Numbered from the stretch's first letter, positions 34,917 through 44,233 are shown. The stretch is DNA of 64,000 nucleotides from Chryseobacterium takakiae (GCF_900129385.1 NZ_FQVO01000001.1:1-64000); one strand, 5' to 3'. Notes: generated by a model not told the origin, from the sequence alone. Numbers and translations are program-made.

Positions 34917-35612
34917 ATGATTTTTATTAAACTCATATTGGCACATTTACTCGGGGATTTTATTCTTCAGCCGGATTCATGGGTTGCAGATAAAGAAAGC
35001 AAAAAACTGAAAAGCATATATCTGTATATTCATATTTTGATTCATACGGTTTTAAACTTTGCTTTTCTTTGGGATTTACAACTTTGGTGGGTCGCTATTT
35101 TGGTAGGGGTTTCGCATTTTATCATAGATGCTGCAAAGTTGAGTTTTCAAACTCATAAAAATAAAAAGAACTGGTTTTTTATCGATCAGACTTTGCATGT
35201 TTTGGTGATCGCAGGAGTTTCATTCTACTTTAATGAATTTGATTTTGAATTTCTTCAAAACCAGGAATTGTTAAAAATTGTAATGGCAGCTTTGTTTTTA
35301 ACGGCGCCCGCTTCGATTTTTATTAAAATATTATTGTCTTCTTGGACACCCGTTCCGGAAACAACCAATAATATCCAGACCGAATCTTTATCAAATGCAG
35401 GGAAATATATTGGGATTTTAGAACGTTTGTTAGTATTCACCTTTATTATAGTGAATCATTGGGAAGGGGTAGGTTTTATGGTAGCTGCAAAGTCTGTTTT
35501 CAGATTTAGCGACCTTGCTCAGGCAAAACAGAGAAAGTTAACAGAGTATGTGTTGATCGGAACGCTTTTAAGTTTTGGACTGGCAGTTTTAACAGGAATT
35601 TTAATTAAATAA
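34917..35612 (+). CDS. DUF3307 membrane protein
   Basis: A 231-residue membrane protein of the DUF3307 family. The N-terminus LILAHLLGDFILQPDSWV with conserved His and Asp residues is the family signature. HILIHTVLNFAFLW (about 38-51) and VSHFIIDAAKLSF (about 70-82) carry further conserved His/Asp residues that may bind metal or take part in catalysis. About six hydrophobic segments are present. Only 2 bases separate it from the SatD-like gene, so they form an operon. Function unknown. Confidence 0.85.
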   Translation: MIFIKLILAHLLGDFILQPDSWVADKESKKLKSIYLYIHILIHTVLNFAFLWDLQLWWVAILVGVSHFIIDAAKLSFQTHKNKKNWFFIDQTLHVLVIAGVSFYFNEFDFEFLQNQELLKIVMAALFLTAPASIFIKILLSSWTPVPETTNNIQTESLSNAGKYIGILERLLVFTFIIVNHWEGVGFMVAAKSVFRFSDLAQAKQRKLTEYVLIGTLLSFGLAVLTGILIK

Positions 35613-35642
35613 TATAAATCTAATAAAAAGTAATTTTAGAAA

Positions 35643-36362
35643 ATGGAAAAGTTAGAAATGTTGTACGAAGGGAAAGCAAAACAGGTATTTGCTACCGACA
35701 ATCCTGATCACGTAATCGTGCGTTTCAAAGACGATGCTACCGCATTCAACGCTCAGAAGAGAGGATCTGTTGATCTGAAAGGGGAAATGAACAACGCAAT
35801 CACTACGCTTATCTTTGAATACCTGAATGAAAAAGGAATCAAAACTCATTTTATAAAACAACTGAACGAAAGAGAGCAACTCGTAAGAAAAGTATCTATT
35901 ATTCCTCTTGAAATGGTGGTAAGAAACTATTCTGCAGGAAGCATGGCTCAGAGACTGGGAGTAGAAGAAGGAATCAAATCTCCGGTTACCATTTTCGATA
36001 TCTGTTACAAAAAAGATGAATTGGGAGATCCGCTGATCAATGATCACCATGCGGTTTTCTTAGGAGCTGCAACCTATGAAGAGCTTGATGAAATGTACGA
36101 GCTGACTTCTGATATTAATGATATCCTGATTGATCTTTTCGACAAAATGAATATCATCCTGGTTGATTTTAAAATCGAATTAGGAAAAACTTCAGATGGC
36201 GAAATCATTTTAGCAGACGAAATCTCCCCGGATACTTGTAGACTTTGGGATAAGGATACTATGAAGAAACTGGACAAAGACAGATTCAGAAGAGATCTTG
36301 GTGAAGTTACGGAAGCATACGTTGAGATCTACAACAGACTGAAAGAAGCGCTTGGTAAATAA
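35643..36362 (+). CDS. purC: Phosphoribosylaminoimidazole-succinocarboxamide synthase
   Basis: A 239-residue SAICAR synthetase that joins CAIR and aspartate with ATP in purine synthesis. Signature segments are [10 protein letters not shown] (6-15), [16 protein letters not shown] (about 25-40), [13 protein letters not shown] (about 86-98) and [14 protein letters not shown] (about 189-202). The length is typical of the bacterial monofunctional form. purF follows 103 bases downstream in the same direction, so the purine genes are clustered and probably coregulated. Confidence 0.97.
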   Translation: MEKLEMLYEGKAKQVFATDNPDHVIVRFKDDATAFNAQKRGSVDLKGEMNNAITTLIFEYLNEKGIKTHFIKQLNEREQLVRKVSIIPLEMVVRNYSAGSMAQRLGVEEGIKSPVTIFDICYKKDELGDPLINDHHAVFLGAATYEELDEMYELTSDINDILIDLFDKMNIILVDFKIELGKTSDGEIILADEISPDTCRLWDKDTMKKLDKDRFRRDLGEVTEAYVEIYNRLKEALGK

Positions 36363-36465
36363 TTCCGGACGCTAATGAGATGTAAGTTTTTTATTTAACA
36401 TAATATTTAATTTTTCATCTAATTAAAAGATCTACCCAATAAAATCTAGATTAGAAAAAATAGAA

Positions 36466-37965
36466 ATGAAAAGTTTTGACATTCATAAAAGTGAATATTT
36501 AAAGCAGTTTGAAACCCAGACCTACGGAAGAAATCTTTTCAGGACGCAGGAAGAAGAAAGACTGGATGCTCCTAATGAGGAGTGTGGGATTTTCGGGATG
36601 TATTCTGATAATGACCTCGACACGTTTTCGCTTTCACAGTTCGGGCTTTTTGCACTACAGCACAGAGGCCAGGAAGCATGTGGTATTTCTGTTCTGAAGA
36701 ACGGAAGAATCACCAACATGAAAGATGAGGGACTGGTTTTGGATGTTTATAAAGAAATTCCGGATCCGGAAACTTTTATGGGAAACTCTGCAATCGGGCA
36801 TACCCGTTATACCACTGCAGGAGATAAGAAAAAATACAACTTCCAGCCTTTTTTCGCAAAGAATGAATATGACCAGATCATCCTTTCCATTGCGCATAAC
36901 GGTAACCTTACCAATGCAAAAGAACTGAAAGCGGAACTTGAAGCGGAAGGCGTGGTTTTCAGGGCAACTTCCGATTCTGAAGTAATTTTGAGACTTATCC
37001 AGAAAAATCTTGACCTCGGACTGCGCGGAGCAATTAAGGTGACGATGGAAAAGATCGAAGGTGCTTATTCCGTAGTGGGAATGACGAGAAATAAATTCTT
37101 TGCTTTCAGAGATTTCAACGGTATCAGGCCTCTTGTATTGGGAGCGATAGATGAAAAATCGTATGTGGTTGCATCAGAATCTGTAGCATTGGATGCAGTA
37201 GGCGCTCAGTATGTTCGTGATATTTTACCGGGCGAAATTGTTTACACCAATGAAAACGAGCCCGGAAAGCTTCATTCTTATATGGCCGATGAAGAAAAAG
37301 GAAAACAGAGAATCTGTTCATTTGAATATATTTACTTTGCAAGACCGGATTCTTCCTTAGAAAATATAAACGTATACGAAATCAGGGAAAAATCGGGAGA
37401 GAAGATCTGGCATCAGGCTCCGGTAGAAGCAGATGTTGTTATTGGAGTTCCGGATTCCGGAGTTCCGGCTGCTATTGGTTTTGCCAAAGCTTCGGGGATT
37501 CCTTTCCGTCCTGTTTTAATCAAGAACCGATATATCGGAAGAAGCTTTATCGTTCCTACCCAAGAAATGAGAGAAAGAGTGGTAAACCTTAAATTAAATC
37601 CGATTATTTCCGAGATTAAAGACAAAAGAGTGGTCATCATTGATGATTCTATCGTTCGCGGTACTACGTCTAAGAGACTGGTTAAAATCTTAAAAGACGC
37701 CGGGGTGAAGGAAATACACTTCAGAAGTGTTTCTCCGCCAATTATTGCTCCTTGTTATTTAGGAATTGATACCCCTTCGAAAGATGATCTGATTTCAGCA
37801 AATATGACAACTGCTGAACTTAGAGATTATCTGGGTGTAGATTCTCTTGAGTTTTTAAGTGTTGAAAACCTGAAAGAGATTTTGGGTTCTGCCAACCATT
37901 GTTTCGGATGTTTTACAGAACAATATCCTGTAGGTAAAGGAGAAGAAGTGGAATTATTTAATTAA
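36466..37965 (+). CDS. purF: Amidophosphoribosyltransferase
   Basis: A 499-residue PurF, first enzyme of purine synthesis, transferring glutamine-derived ammonia to PRPP. The N-terminal nucleophile is C40 in EECGIFGMY, so a prosequence of 39 residues must be removed. The PRPP loop is RVVIIDDSIVRGTTSKRL (about 383-400). Cysteines in ICSFEYIYFARPDS, APCYLGID and NHCFGCF are placed as expected for the 4Fe-4S cluster of the B. subtilis-type enzyme. The propeptide is long compared with the 11 residues of B. subtilis. Ends at a bidirectional terminator. Confidence 0.95.
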   Translation: MKSFDIHKSEYLKQFETQTYGRNLFRTQEEERLDAPNEECGIFGMYSDNDLDTFSLSQFGLFALQHRGQEACGISVLKNGRITNMKDEGLVLDVYKEIPDPETFMGNSAIGHTRYTTAGDKKKYNFQPFFAKNEYDQIILSIAHNGNLTNAKELKAELEAEGVVFRATSDSEVILRLIQKNLDLGLRGAIKVTMEKIEGAYSVVGMTRNKFFAFRDFNGIRPLVLGAIDEKSYVVASESVALDAVGAQYVRDILPGEIVYTNENEPGKLHSYMADEEKGKQRICSFEYIYFARPDSSLENINVYEIREKSGEKIWHQAPVEADVVIGVPDSGVPAAIGFAKASGIPFRPVLIKNRYIGRSFIVPTQEMRERVVNLKLNPIISEIKDKRVVIIDDSIVRGTTSKRLVKILKDAGVKEIHFRSVSPPIIAPCYLGIDTPSKDDLISANMTTAELRDYLGVDSLEFLSVENLKEILGSANHCFGCFTEQYPVGKGEEVELFN

Positions 37966-37983
37966 TCTCATAATAGTAAAAAT

Positions 37984-38019
37984 AAAAGGTCGGGTTTCAT
38001 TGAAACCTGACCTTTTTCG
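37984..38019. terminator. Bidirectional terminator between purF and the porin-like gene
   Basis: Arms aaaaggtcgggttt and aaacctgacctttt (one G-T pair) with a 5-base loop and T runs on both strands. Confidence 0.88.
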
Positions 38020-38038
38020 TATTGAAATCAAAATTGTT

Positions 38039-38683
38039 TTAGAATTTAAAAGCTAAACCAACCTGGAATACATTGTTTCTGATTGCATCAGAATTGCTTG
38101 GTCTGTCTTTAGCGATATCAGTAAGACCTGCAACGTATCTCGCTGTAATACCGATATTATCTGTGAAATAGTATCCTGCACCAAGACCGATACCAAAGTT
38201 GAATTTATTTAAGCTGTCTTTGTAGTCTCCGGATTCATCAATTGTATTATTATCCGTTTCATTCTTTAATTTATTCTTAGCATTTACCATGAAACCGAAT
38301 TCAGGTCCTGCTTCTAAATAAAGATTTGGAATGATATTGTATTGGAACATTACCGGAACTGTAATATAGTCTAAATGTCTTGCACTTGAATAACGTGTTC
38401 CTGCAATAGTCTGATCATACTTATCTCCATATTGAGAGTATAAAACCTCCGGCTGGATGCTGAATGAAGTAGCTACAGGGATGTTGGCAAAAACACCAGC
38501 GTTAAAACCGATTTTAGAACCCTGATCATCTAATCCTGATTCATTGGTTAAAGAAGAAACGTTCATTCCTGCTTTAACACCAAAAGCTACAGGAGAAGCA
38601 GATGAAGTAGAAGTGGTAGTCGTCGTCTGGGCAAATGCCAATGAACCAGCTGTAAGTGCTATTCCTAAAATTAACTTTTTCAT
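38039..38683 (-). CDS. Porin-like outer-membrane beta-barrel protein
   Basis: A 214-residue outer-membrane protein of the PorT/OMP_b-brl_2 kind. A signal peptide (1-19, ending LAFAQ) and a short Thr/Ser linker precede an eight-strand barrel pattern (FGVKAGMNVSSL, IGFNAGVFANIPV, SIQPEVLYSQYG, YITVPVMFQYNI, YLEAGPEFGFMV, FNFGIGLGAGYYF, IGITARYVAGL) ending VFQVGLAFKF. The terminal Phe-containing strand is typical for BAM-dependent insertion. Role unknown. Upstream is a 16-base inverted repeat, gtcaaa...tttgac (38731-38746), possibly regulatory. Confidence 0.85.
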   Translation of the reverse strand: MKKLILGIALTAGSLAFAQTTTTTSTSSASPVAFGVKAGMNVSSLTNESGLDDQGSKIGFNAGVFANIPVATSFSIQPEVLYSQYGDKYDQTIAGTRYSSARHLDYITVPVMFQYNIIPNLYLEAGPEFGFMVNAKNKLKNETDNNTIDESGDYKDSLNKFNFGIGLGAGYYFTDNIGITARYVAGLTDIAKDRPSNSDAIRNNVFQVGLAFKF

Positions 38684-38730
38684 AACTTTAATTTTTAATA
38701 ATTTACTTTTTAATTTTAAATTTTACTACT

Positions 38731-38746
38731 GTCAAACTAATTTGAC
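38731..38746. promoter_or_regulatory. 16-bp inverted repeat upstream of the porin-like gene
   Basis: gtcaaactaatttgac has perfect 6-base arms around ctaa, about 50 bases before the minus-strand start codon. It may be an operator, but it is too short to be sure. Confidence 0.35.
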
Positions 38747-38955
38747 GGGGAGTATCTTTCAAATTGCTTGCCAAAAAATAAAAGCATGATAAAAGTCAGT
38801 ATATAAAGCTCTTTTTTTATAAAATACTTCGTTATTTATCTGTCTGATAATTAAATTTTTATAAAACAATTTTAACAAGCGTTTAGAAATAATTTAAAAT
38901 GACAATTTTGTCGAAAAAAATGAATTTTAAAGTAAATTATTAATTAAAATTACAG

Positions 38956-40002
38956 TTAAGCATCGTTCAATTTTCTATAATATTCTATGGATAAAGCGAT
39001 CTTTTTTTTACTGCACTGATAATCAAAAGTGCAGGATCCGATTCCCGAAATTAATGAAAAATTGATCTTACTGTCCGTATTCTTTTTATCGTTGATCAGC
39101 AGAGCAAAGATGTCTTCATCCTTAAAATCACTGATATCCAGATAAGGATAATATTTCTGAATATTTTCAATAATAATAGTACAGTCTTCTTCGGAGATCA
39201 GACTTTCTGAAAAGGACAGATGCGTTTCGGTAATCATTCCCATAGCAACAGCTTCTCCATGTAGAATAGGATTTCCTTGGCTGAGGCAAAGACTTTCTAT
39301 AGCGTGTCCTATCGTATGCCCGAAATTTAGGGTCTTACGGATATTTTTCTCCTGAAAATCCTGCTGTACAACGCTTTGCTTGATTTCCATTGATGTTTCG
39401 ATGTGAGGAACAACAGTATCCGCATCAAGTTTAGAAATATGGATAAGGTTTTCCCAATGTTTTTCATCGGCAATTAACCCGTGTTTCAGCATTTCTGCAA
39501 AACCGCTTCGCAGTTCTTTATAAGGAAGTGTTTCTAAAAACTTAGGATAAACGAAAATCTGCTCCGGGAAAGTAAAGGTTCCCACCATATTTTTATAATG
39601 CATCAGGTCGATTCCTGTTTTTCCGCCTATAGAAGCGTCACACATCGATAAAAGAGTTGTAGGAATATTGATAAAAGGAATACCTCTTTTATAGGTAGAT
39701 GCAACAAAGCCACCCATATCTGTAATTACGCCACCACCGAGATTGATGACCAGAGCTTTACGGTCTGCCTGCATTTCCGTAAGAATTTCCCAAAGCTGAT
39801 TGGCAGTCTGAATATTTTTCATTTCTTCGCCCGGTTCTATCTCAAGAATTTCAAATGCCAGATCCGTTTCCAGGTTTCCCAACAGAACAGGAAGGCAATA
39901 TTCATGCGTATTCTCATCAACCAGGATGAAAATTTTACTGAATGATCTCGTACTTAAAAAATCGTTGAGCTGTGAAAAATTATCATTTAATATTGTTATC
40001 AT
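38956..40002 (-). CDS. aroB: 3-dehydroquinate synthase
   Basis: A 348-residue AroB, the NAD- and zinc-dependent second enzyme of the shikimate pathway, converting DAHP to 3-dehydroquinate. Visible motifs are VINLGGGVITDMGGFVASTYKRGIPFINIPTTLLSMCDASIGGKTGIDL (about 84-132) containing the nucleotide and substrate sites, ELRSGFAEMLKHGLI (about 160-174), and the zinc-ligand histidines in FGHTIGHAIES (about 227-237) and HGEAVAMGM (about 246-254). Length is normal. Divergent from the pseudouridine synthase gene. Confidence 0.95.
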   Translation of the reverse strand: MITILNDNFSQLNDFLSTRSFSKIFILVDENTHEYCLPVLLGNLETDLAFEILEIEPGEEMKNIQTANQLWEILTEMQADRKALVINLGGGVITDMGGFVASTYKRGIPFINIPTTLLSMCDASIGGKTGIDLMHYKNMVGTFTFPEQIFVYPKFLETLPYKELRSGFAEMLKHGLIADEKHWENLIHISKLDADTVVPHIETSMEIKQSVVQQDFQEKNIRKTLNFGHTIGHAIESLCLSQGNPILHGEAVAMGMITETHLSFSESLISEEDCTIIIENIQKYYPYLDISDFKDEDIFALLINDKKNTDSKINFSLISGIGSCTFDYQCSKKKIALSIEYYRKLNDA

Positions 40003-40081
40003 TTTGAGATTTTCTTTTATGTTATCGTATCACGATATGCAAAGTTATGATTCTTAATTTTTAACTCGTTATTAAATATAC

Positions 40082-40089
40082 TATCTTTG
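40082..40089 (+). promoter_or_regulatory. -7 promoter element of the pseudouridine synthase gene
   Basis: TATCTTTG lies 14 bases before the ATG at 40104, in the divergent gap with aroB. Confidence 0.55.
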
Positions 40090-40103
40090 CAGAAATTTTT
40101 AGA

Positions 40104-41252
40104 ATGAGCAGAGATAATAATAATTCAGAACGACCAAAGAGACCAAGAATTTCAACCAAGAAAAATTCTGATAATTCTCGTGCTTCCAGATCTGGAAATT
40201 CTTCAGAATCAAAACCTTTTAAAAAGTCTTTTCCGAAAGCAGGAGAGAGAAATTCAGAATCGAGGAGAAGCGGTGACACCAGTTACCAGGCCCGAATGGA
40301 TAAGAAATACGGAAAAACGGAACAGGAACCCTTTATTACCAGTGCAGGTGAAGGAAAAAATACTTTCGGAAAGTCTGCTCCGAAAAGAGGAGGAAGCAGA
40401 CCCAATAATTTTGATACCAGAGATAAATACGAAAGAGGCAGCCTGAAATACGGAAAAAGACCGGGAACAGAAAACCGCGAGGATAAAAATAAATCTTTTG
40501 TACAAAAAAGAAGGTTAACGAAAATTGATAAGGATATCCACAAAGATACCATCCGTCTTAACAAGTATATTGCCAACTCAGGAATTTGCAGCAGAAGGGA
40601 AGCGGATGAACTGATTACGCAAGGATTGGTTGAGGTGAACGGAAAAGTGGTTACCGAAATGGGATATCAGGTTCAGAAAACCGATAAAGTGGTATTTGAC
40701 GGACAGAATATTACCCCTGAAAAACCGGTATATGTTCTTTTAAATAAACCGAAAGGATATATTTCAACCACCAAAGATGATAAGGCCAGAAAAACAGTAA
40801 TGGATCTTGTAGCTAATGCTTCGCCATACCGTTTATTTCCTGTAGGAAGACTCGACCGTTCTACAACAGGAGTTATCCTTTTAACGAATGACGGGCATAT
40901 GACCAAGAAGCTTACCCATCCGTCTTTTGATGCAAAGAAGATTTATCACGTGACCTTAGATAGAAAACTAACACACGAAGATATGAAACTTATTGCTGAA
41001 GGAATTCGTTTGGATGAAGGCGTGGCAGTAGTGGATCAGATTTCTTTTATCGAAGGAAAACCTAAAAATGAAGTCGGAATAGAAATCCATATCGGTTGGA
41101 ACCGTGTCATCAGAAGAATTTTCCAGAGATTAGGCTATGAAGTGGAAGCATTGGACAGGGTAATGTTTGCAGGACTTACGAAAAAGAACATCAAAAGAGG
41201 ACACTGGAGAATTCTTACAGAATTGGAGGTGAATAATCTTAAAATGCTTTAA
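40104..41252 (+). CDS. rRNA pseudouridine synthase (RsuA/RluB family)
   Basis: A 382-residue enzyme. The first 145 residues are a basic, disordered extension rich in Arg, Ser, Lys and Asn. An S4 RNA-binding domain follows (about 150-200, IRLNKYIANSGICSRREADELITQGLVEVNG). The catalytic domain has GRLDRSTTGVILLTNDG (about 250-266), where the Asp of GRLD is the catalytic residue. RsuA/RluB/RluE/RluF relatives modify 16S or 23S rRNA; the exact site is not assigned. Long disordered N-termini are common in Bacteroidota versions. Ends at a terminator. Confidence 0.9.
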   Translation: MSRDNNNSERPKRPRISTKKNSDNSRASRSGNSSESKPFKKSFPKAGERNSESRRSGDTSYQARMDKKYGKTEQEPFITSAGEGKNTFGKSAPKRGGSRPNNFDTRDKYERGSLKYGKRPGTENREDKNKSFVQKRRLTKIDKDIHKDTIRLNKYIANSGICSRREADELITQGLVEVNGKVVTEMGYQVQKTDKVVFDGQNITPEKPVYVLLNKPKGYISTTKDDKARKTVMDLVANASPYRLFPVGRLDRSTTGVILLTNDGHMTKKLTHPSFDAKKIYHVTLDRKLTHEDMKLIAEGIRLDEGVAVVDQISFIEGKPKNEVGIEIHIGWNRVIRRIFQRLGYEVEALDRVMFAGLTKKNIKRGHWRILTELEVNNLKML

Positions 41253-41272
41253 CGATAAAGTATTTAACGATA

Positions 41273-41302
41273 TAAAGACGCTGGATCAGGCGTCTTTTTT
41301 TA
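41273..41302 (+). terminator. Intrinsic terminator after the pseudouridine synthase gene
   Basis: Arms aaagacgc and gcgtcttt with an 8-base loop and seven or more T residues. Confidence 0.88.
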
Positions 41303-41394
41303 TATCCATGATCTAGCAGTATAAACTTTCAGGGAAAAGGCATATTTCCCATGATTATCATCCGAAATCAATGTTAAAATTCTAGGCAATTCCG

Positions 41395-41402
41395 TATCTT
41401 TG
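41395..41402 (+). promoter_or_regulatory. -7 promoter element of menB
   Basis: TATCTTTG lies 18 bases before the ATG at 41421 and contains the in-frame TTG (41400), which therefore cannot be the start. Confidence 0.6.
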
Positions 41403-41420
41403 GGAAAAATTTTTACAAAA

Positions 41421-42257
41421 ATGATTGAGTGGAAAACCGCCAAAGAATACGAAGATATTACCTATAAAAAAAGTAATGGTGTCGCAAGAATCGCTTTCAA
41501 CAGACCGGAAGTTCGTAATGCTTTCAGACCAAAAACGACATCAGAATTGTACGATGCTTTTTATGATGCTTATGAAGATCCTTCAATAGGCGTTGTGCTG
41601 CTTTCGGGAGAAGGACCGAGTCCTAAAGACGGAGGCTGGGCTTTCTGCAGTGGTGGAGATCAAAAGGCAAGAGGACATCAGGGGTATGTTGGCGAAGACG
41701 GAAGGCACCGTCTGAATATTCTTGAAGTTCAGCGACTGATTCGTTTTATGCCGAAAGTAGTGATTGCGGTGGTTCCGGGATGGGCTGTTGGCGGAGGGCA
41801 TTCTCTACACGTAGTGTGCGATTTAACTTTAGCCAGCGAAGAACACGCTATTTTCAAACAAACGGATGCTGATGTGACAAGTTTCGACGGAGGGTACGGT
41901 TCTGCGTATTTGGCAAAAATGGTAGGACAGAAAAAAGCCCGTGAAATTTTCTTTTTAGGAAGAAACTATTCTGCTCAGGAAGCCTTTGAAATGGGGATGG
42001 TCAACAAAGTGGTTCCTCACGCCGAGCTGGAAGATACCGCTTACGAATGGGCACAGGAAATTTTAGCTAAATCACCAACTTCCATCAGAATGCTGAAATT
42101 CGCCATGAACCTTACCGATGACGGAATGGTCGGCCAGCAGGTTTTTGCCGGTGAAGCAACACGTCTTGCCTACATGACGGAAGAGGCAAAAGAAGGAAGA
42201 AATGCATTCCTCGAAAAAAGAAAGCCGAATTTCGGGGAAGATCAATGGATATCGTAA
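41421..42257 (+). CDS. menB: 1,4-dihydroxy-2-naphthoyl-CoA synthase
   Basis: A 278-residue crotonase-fold enzyme closing the second ring of the menaquinone headgroup. MenB signatures are FNRPEVRNAFRPKT (about 24-37), WAFCSGGDQKARGHQGYVGEDG (about 71-92), VPGWAVGGGHSLHVVCDLTLA (about 117-137, oxyanion hole) and DADVTSFDGGYGSAYLA (about 147-163), distinguishing it from ordinary enoyl-CoA hydratases. The ATG at 41421 is chosen because the upstream in-frame TTG lies in the promoter. menA follows after a 77-base repeat-like gap. Confidence 0.95.
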   Translation: MIEWKTAKEYEDITYKKSNGVARIAFNRPEVRNAFRPKTTSELYDAFYDAYEDPSIGVVLLSGEGPSPKDGGWAFCSGGDQKARGHQGYVGEDGRHRLNILEVQRLIRFMPKVVIAVVPGWAVGGGHSLHVVCDLTLASEEHAIFKQTDADVTSFDGGYGSAYLAKMVGQKKAREIFFLGRNYSAQEAFEMGMVNKVVPHAELEDTAYEWAQEILAKSPTSIRMLKFAMNLTDDGMVGQQVFAGEATRLAYMTEEAKEGRNAFLEKRKPNFGEDQWIS

Positions 42258-42334
42258 AAATATAAATGATAATTGATAGATGATGATTGATTATCACTTA
42301 TCATTTATTAATTATCACTTATCAATTATAAAAT
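42258..42334. repeat. Degenerate repeat/inverted repeat between menB and menA
   Basis: The gap is built of variations on ataattgata/atcacttatcaattat, including inverted copies. It gives no terminator with a T tract and leaves menB-menA probably cotranscribed. Confidence 0.45.
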
Positions 42335-43264
42335 ATGACTGATTGGATAAAAGCCGCAAGGCTTAGAACGTTGCCGCTTTCTTTAAGCGGAATTATCATG
42401 GGCGCTTTCATTGCCAAATGGAGATTGTACGGTGAAGGCGGAACCTGGGACTGGAGAATTTTTGCGCTGGCACTTTTAGTAACGCTGCTGTACCAGGTTT
42501 TATCAAACTATGCCAATGATTATGGCGATGGGGTAAAAGGAACCGATGCCAAAAGAGTAACCGAAGCAGAAGCAAGAGCGGTAGCCTCGGGAAGAATTAC
42601 GGCAAAACAGATGAAAAATGCCGTGATTATACTTTCAATTCTGTCTTTTGCAGCAACGGTTGCATTGCTTTATGTAGCGTTCATCCCGGATTACATGAAT
42701 GAATTTTATATTTTTATCGGTCTTGGTGTTGCAAGTATTTTGGCAGCCATCGGATATACAATCGGTAAAAAACCGTACGGTTACATGGGATTGGGGGATA
42801 TCTTTGTATTCATATTTTTCGGACTGGTTTCTGTTTGCGGAAGTTATTTCCTGTTTACAAAATCTTTCAGCTGGGATATGCTTTTGCCCGGAACGGCAAT
42901 CGGAATGATGAGCATGGCTGTCCTGAATCTAAACAACATGAGAGACATCGAAAGTGACAAATTATCAGGAAAAAACAGCTTTGCATTAAGAATCGGGTTT
43001 AAGAATGCAATGATTTACGAAATGATTCTCTTACAGCTTCCTTTAATTTTGATATTGATGTTTTTAGCGGTAAACGGATTTTTTCAGACTCAGAATTATT
43101 ATGTTTTTATCGTGATGATTCTGATGCTCCCGTTAATGAAAATCAGAAGACAGATCATGGCTGTTAAAAATCCGAGAGAGCTTGATCCATTCTTAAAACA
43201 GGTAGGAATTATGACTTTTATGATGGCTGTCCTTACTGCTTTAGGGCTTAACTTTTTTCACTAA
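42335..43264 (+). CDS. menA: 1,4-dihydroxy-2-naphthoate polyprenyltransferase
   Basis: A 309-residue UbiA-superfamily membrane enzyme that attaches the isoprenoid tail to the menaquinone headgroup. The first Asp-rich motif is NYANDYGDGVKGTDAKR (about 63-79), typical of MenA. The second is LNNMRDIESDKLSGKNSFALRIG (about 205-227). Eight to nine hydrophobic segments are present. The N-terminus IKAARLRTLPLSLSGIIMG matches the family. Its placement after menB supports the assignment. Confidence 0.95.
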   Translation: MTDWIKAARLRTLPLSLSGIIMGAFIAKWRLYGEGGTWDWRIFALALLVTLLYQVLSNYANDYGDGVKGTDAKRVTEAEARAVASGRITAKQMKNAVIILSILSFAATVALLYVAFIPDYMNEFYIFIGLGVASILAAIGYTIGKKPYGYMGLGDIFVFIFFGLVSVCGSYFLFTKSFSWDMLLPGTAIGMMSMAVLNLNNMRDIESDKLSGKNSFALRIGFKNAMIYEMILLQLPLILILMFLAVNGFFQTQNYYVFIVMILMLPLMKIRRQIMAVKNPRELDPFLKQVGIMTFMMAVLTALGLNFFH

Positions 43265-43286
43265 GATAAAATTAGCAAGTATTGGT

Positions 43287-43312
43287 GTCATGCTGAGCTT
43301 GTCGAAGCATCT
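43287..43312 (+). repeat. GTCATGCTGAGC-type dispersed repeat
   Basis: gtcatgctgagcttgtcgaa begins at 43287. It is a variant of the copies at 33959, 50737 and 50808. Confidence 0.65.
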
Positions 43313-43340
43313 CGATTAAATAATATTCAAATAAATTAAA

Positions 43341-44027
43341 ATGAAAATAAAATTCTTAGGACAAAACTGTTTTTTGTTCACTTATAAAGACAAAACGATT
43401 TTATCGGATCCTTTTTACAACTACAAAAAAGTGGAATCAGGATTTGATATTGCTGCACAGAAAATCGATTATATCCTGTTGACACATGCTCACGGAGATC
43501 ATATTGCAGATGTGGAAGAAGTATTACAGCATCATCCTGAAGCAACGCTCATCGCGGTTCCAGAAATTTGCGGATATTTTAAAAACGCAAAAAATACGGA
43601 TGACGTGAATTTAGGAGGGTCAGCAAAAATCGACGATCTTAAAATTTCCATGGTTCCGGCCCATCATACAAGTTCGTTTCCAGACGGAAGCTACGGAGGT
43701 GTTCCGGTAGGCTATATTTTTAGGCTACCTGAAGGCAGAAATCTGTATATGGCAGGAGATACGGGAGTAATGGCTGATATGGAGCTTTTTCCGAGATTAT
43801 ACGGAAACCTGGATCTTTCTATACTTCCAATTGGAAGCCACTACACAATGTGTCCGAGAAAGGCAGCTTTTGCAGCAGCAGAATTATTGAAGACACCAAA
43901 AGTAATCGGATGCCATTTTGATACATTTCCTGCAATTGAAATCAATCACGAAACTGCATTAAAGCATTTTGCTGACAAAAATGTTGAGCTTGTTTTACCA
44001 AAATTGGGAGAAACGTTCGAATTTTAA
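43341..44027 (+). CDS. UPF0173 metal-dependent hydrolase (MBL fold)
   Basis: A 228-residue metallo-beta-lactamase-fold hydrolase of the UPF0173/YtkL type. The metal motif THAHGDHIAD (about 48-57) gives HxHxDH. Further ligands appear in PAHHTSSF (about 111-118), MAGDTGVMAD (about 138-147) and GCHFDTFP (about 192-199). The start MKIKFLGQNCFLF is typical. Cytoplasmic; substrate unknown. It lies close to the SRP RNA gene on the opposite strand. Confidence 0.9.
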   Translation: MKIKFLGQNCFLFTYKDKTILSDPFYNYKKVESGFDIAAQKIDYILLTHAHGDHIADVEEVLQHHPEATLIAVPEICGYFKNAKNTDDVNLGGSAKIDDLKISMVPAHHTSSFPDGSYGGVPVGYIFRLPEGRNLYMAGDTGVMADMELFPRLYGNLDLSILPIGSHYTMCPRKAAFAAAELLKTPKVIGCHFDTFPAIEINHETALKHFADKNVELVLPKLGETFEF

Positions 44028-44136
44028 ATAAATGTGGAAAGGTAATTTGAAAACAGAATTGGAAACGCTGAAGATTTTAGAAACAAAAAAAGATAATTTT
44101 CAAATTACCTCTCTTCAATTTAAACCAATAAAAAAT

Positions 44137-44229
44137 GGCAAGCTACCTAAATCACACCGCTACGACCGATTACCTTTGCTGCGTTCCCACCCTGGAGGAT
44201 TCTCAGGAGCTGGTTGTTTAGGACTTGCC
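44137..44229 (-). ncRNA. ffs: Signal recognition particle RNA (4.5S, small type)
   Basis: On the minus strand the sequence opens ggcaagtcctaaac and ends with a complementary tttaggtagcttgcc, forming a long closing stem. The conserved SRP helix-8 region is seen as ctccaggg...gggaacgcagcaaagg with internal bulges. SRP RNA binds Ffh to target membrane proteins co-translationally. A minus-strand -7 element (TATCTTTG, 44241-44234) lies immediately upstream of the inferred 5' end at 44229. The boundaries are read from the closing stem and could move by a few bases. Confidence 0.88.
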
Positions 44230-44233
44230 GTTG

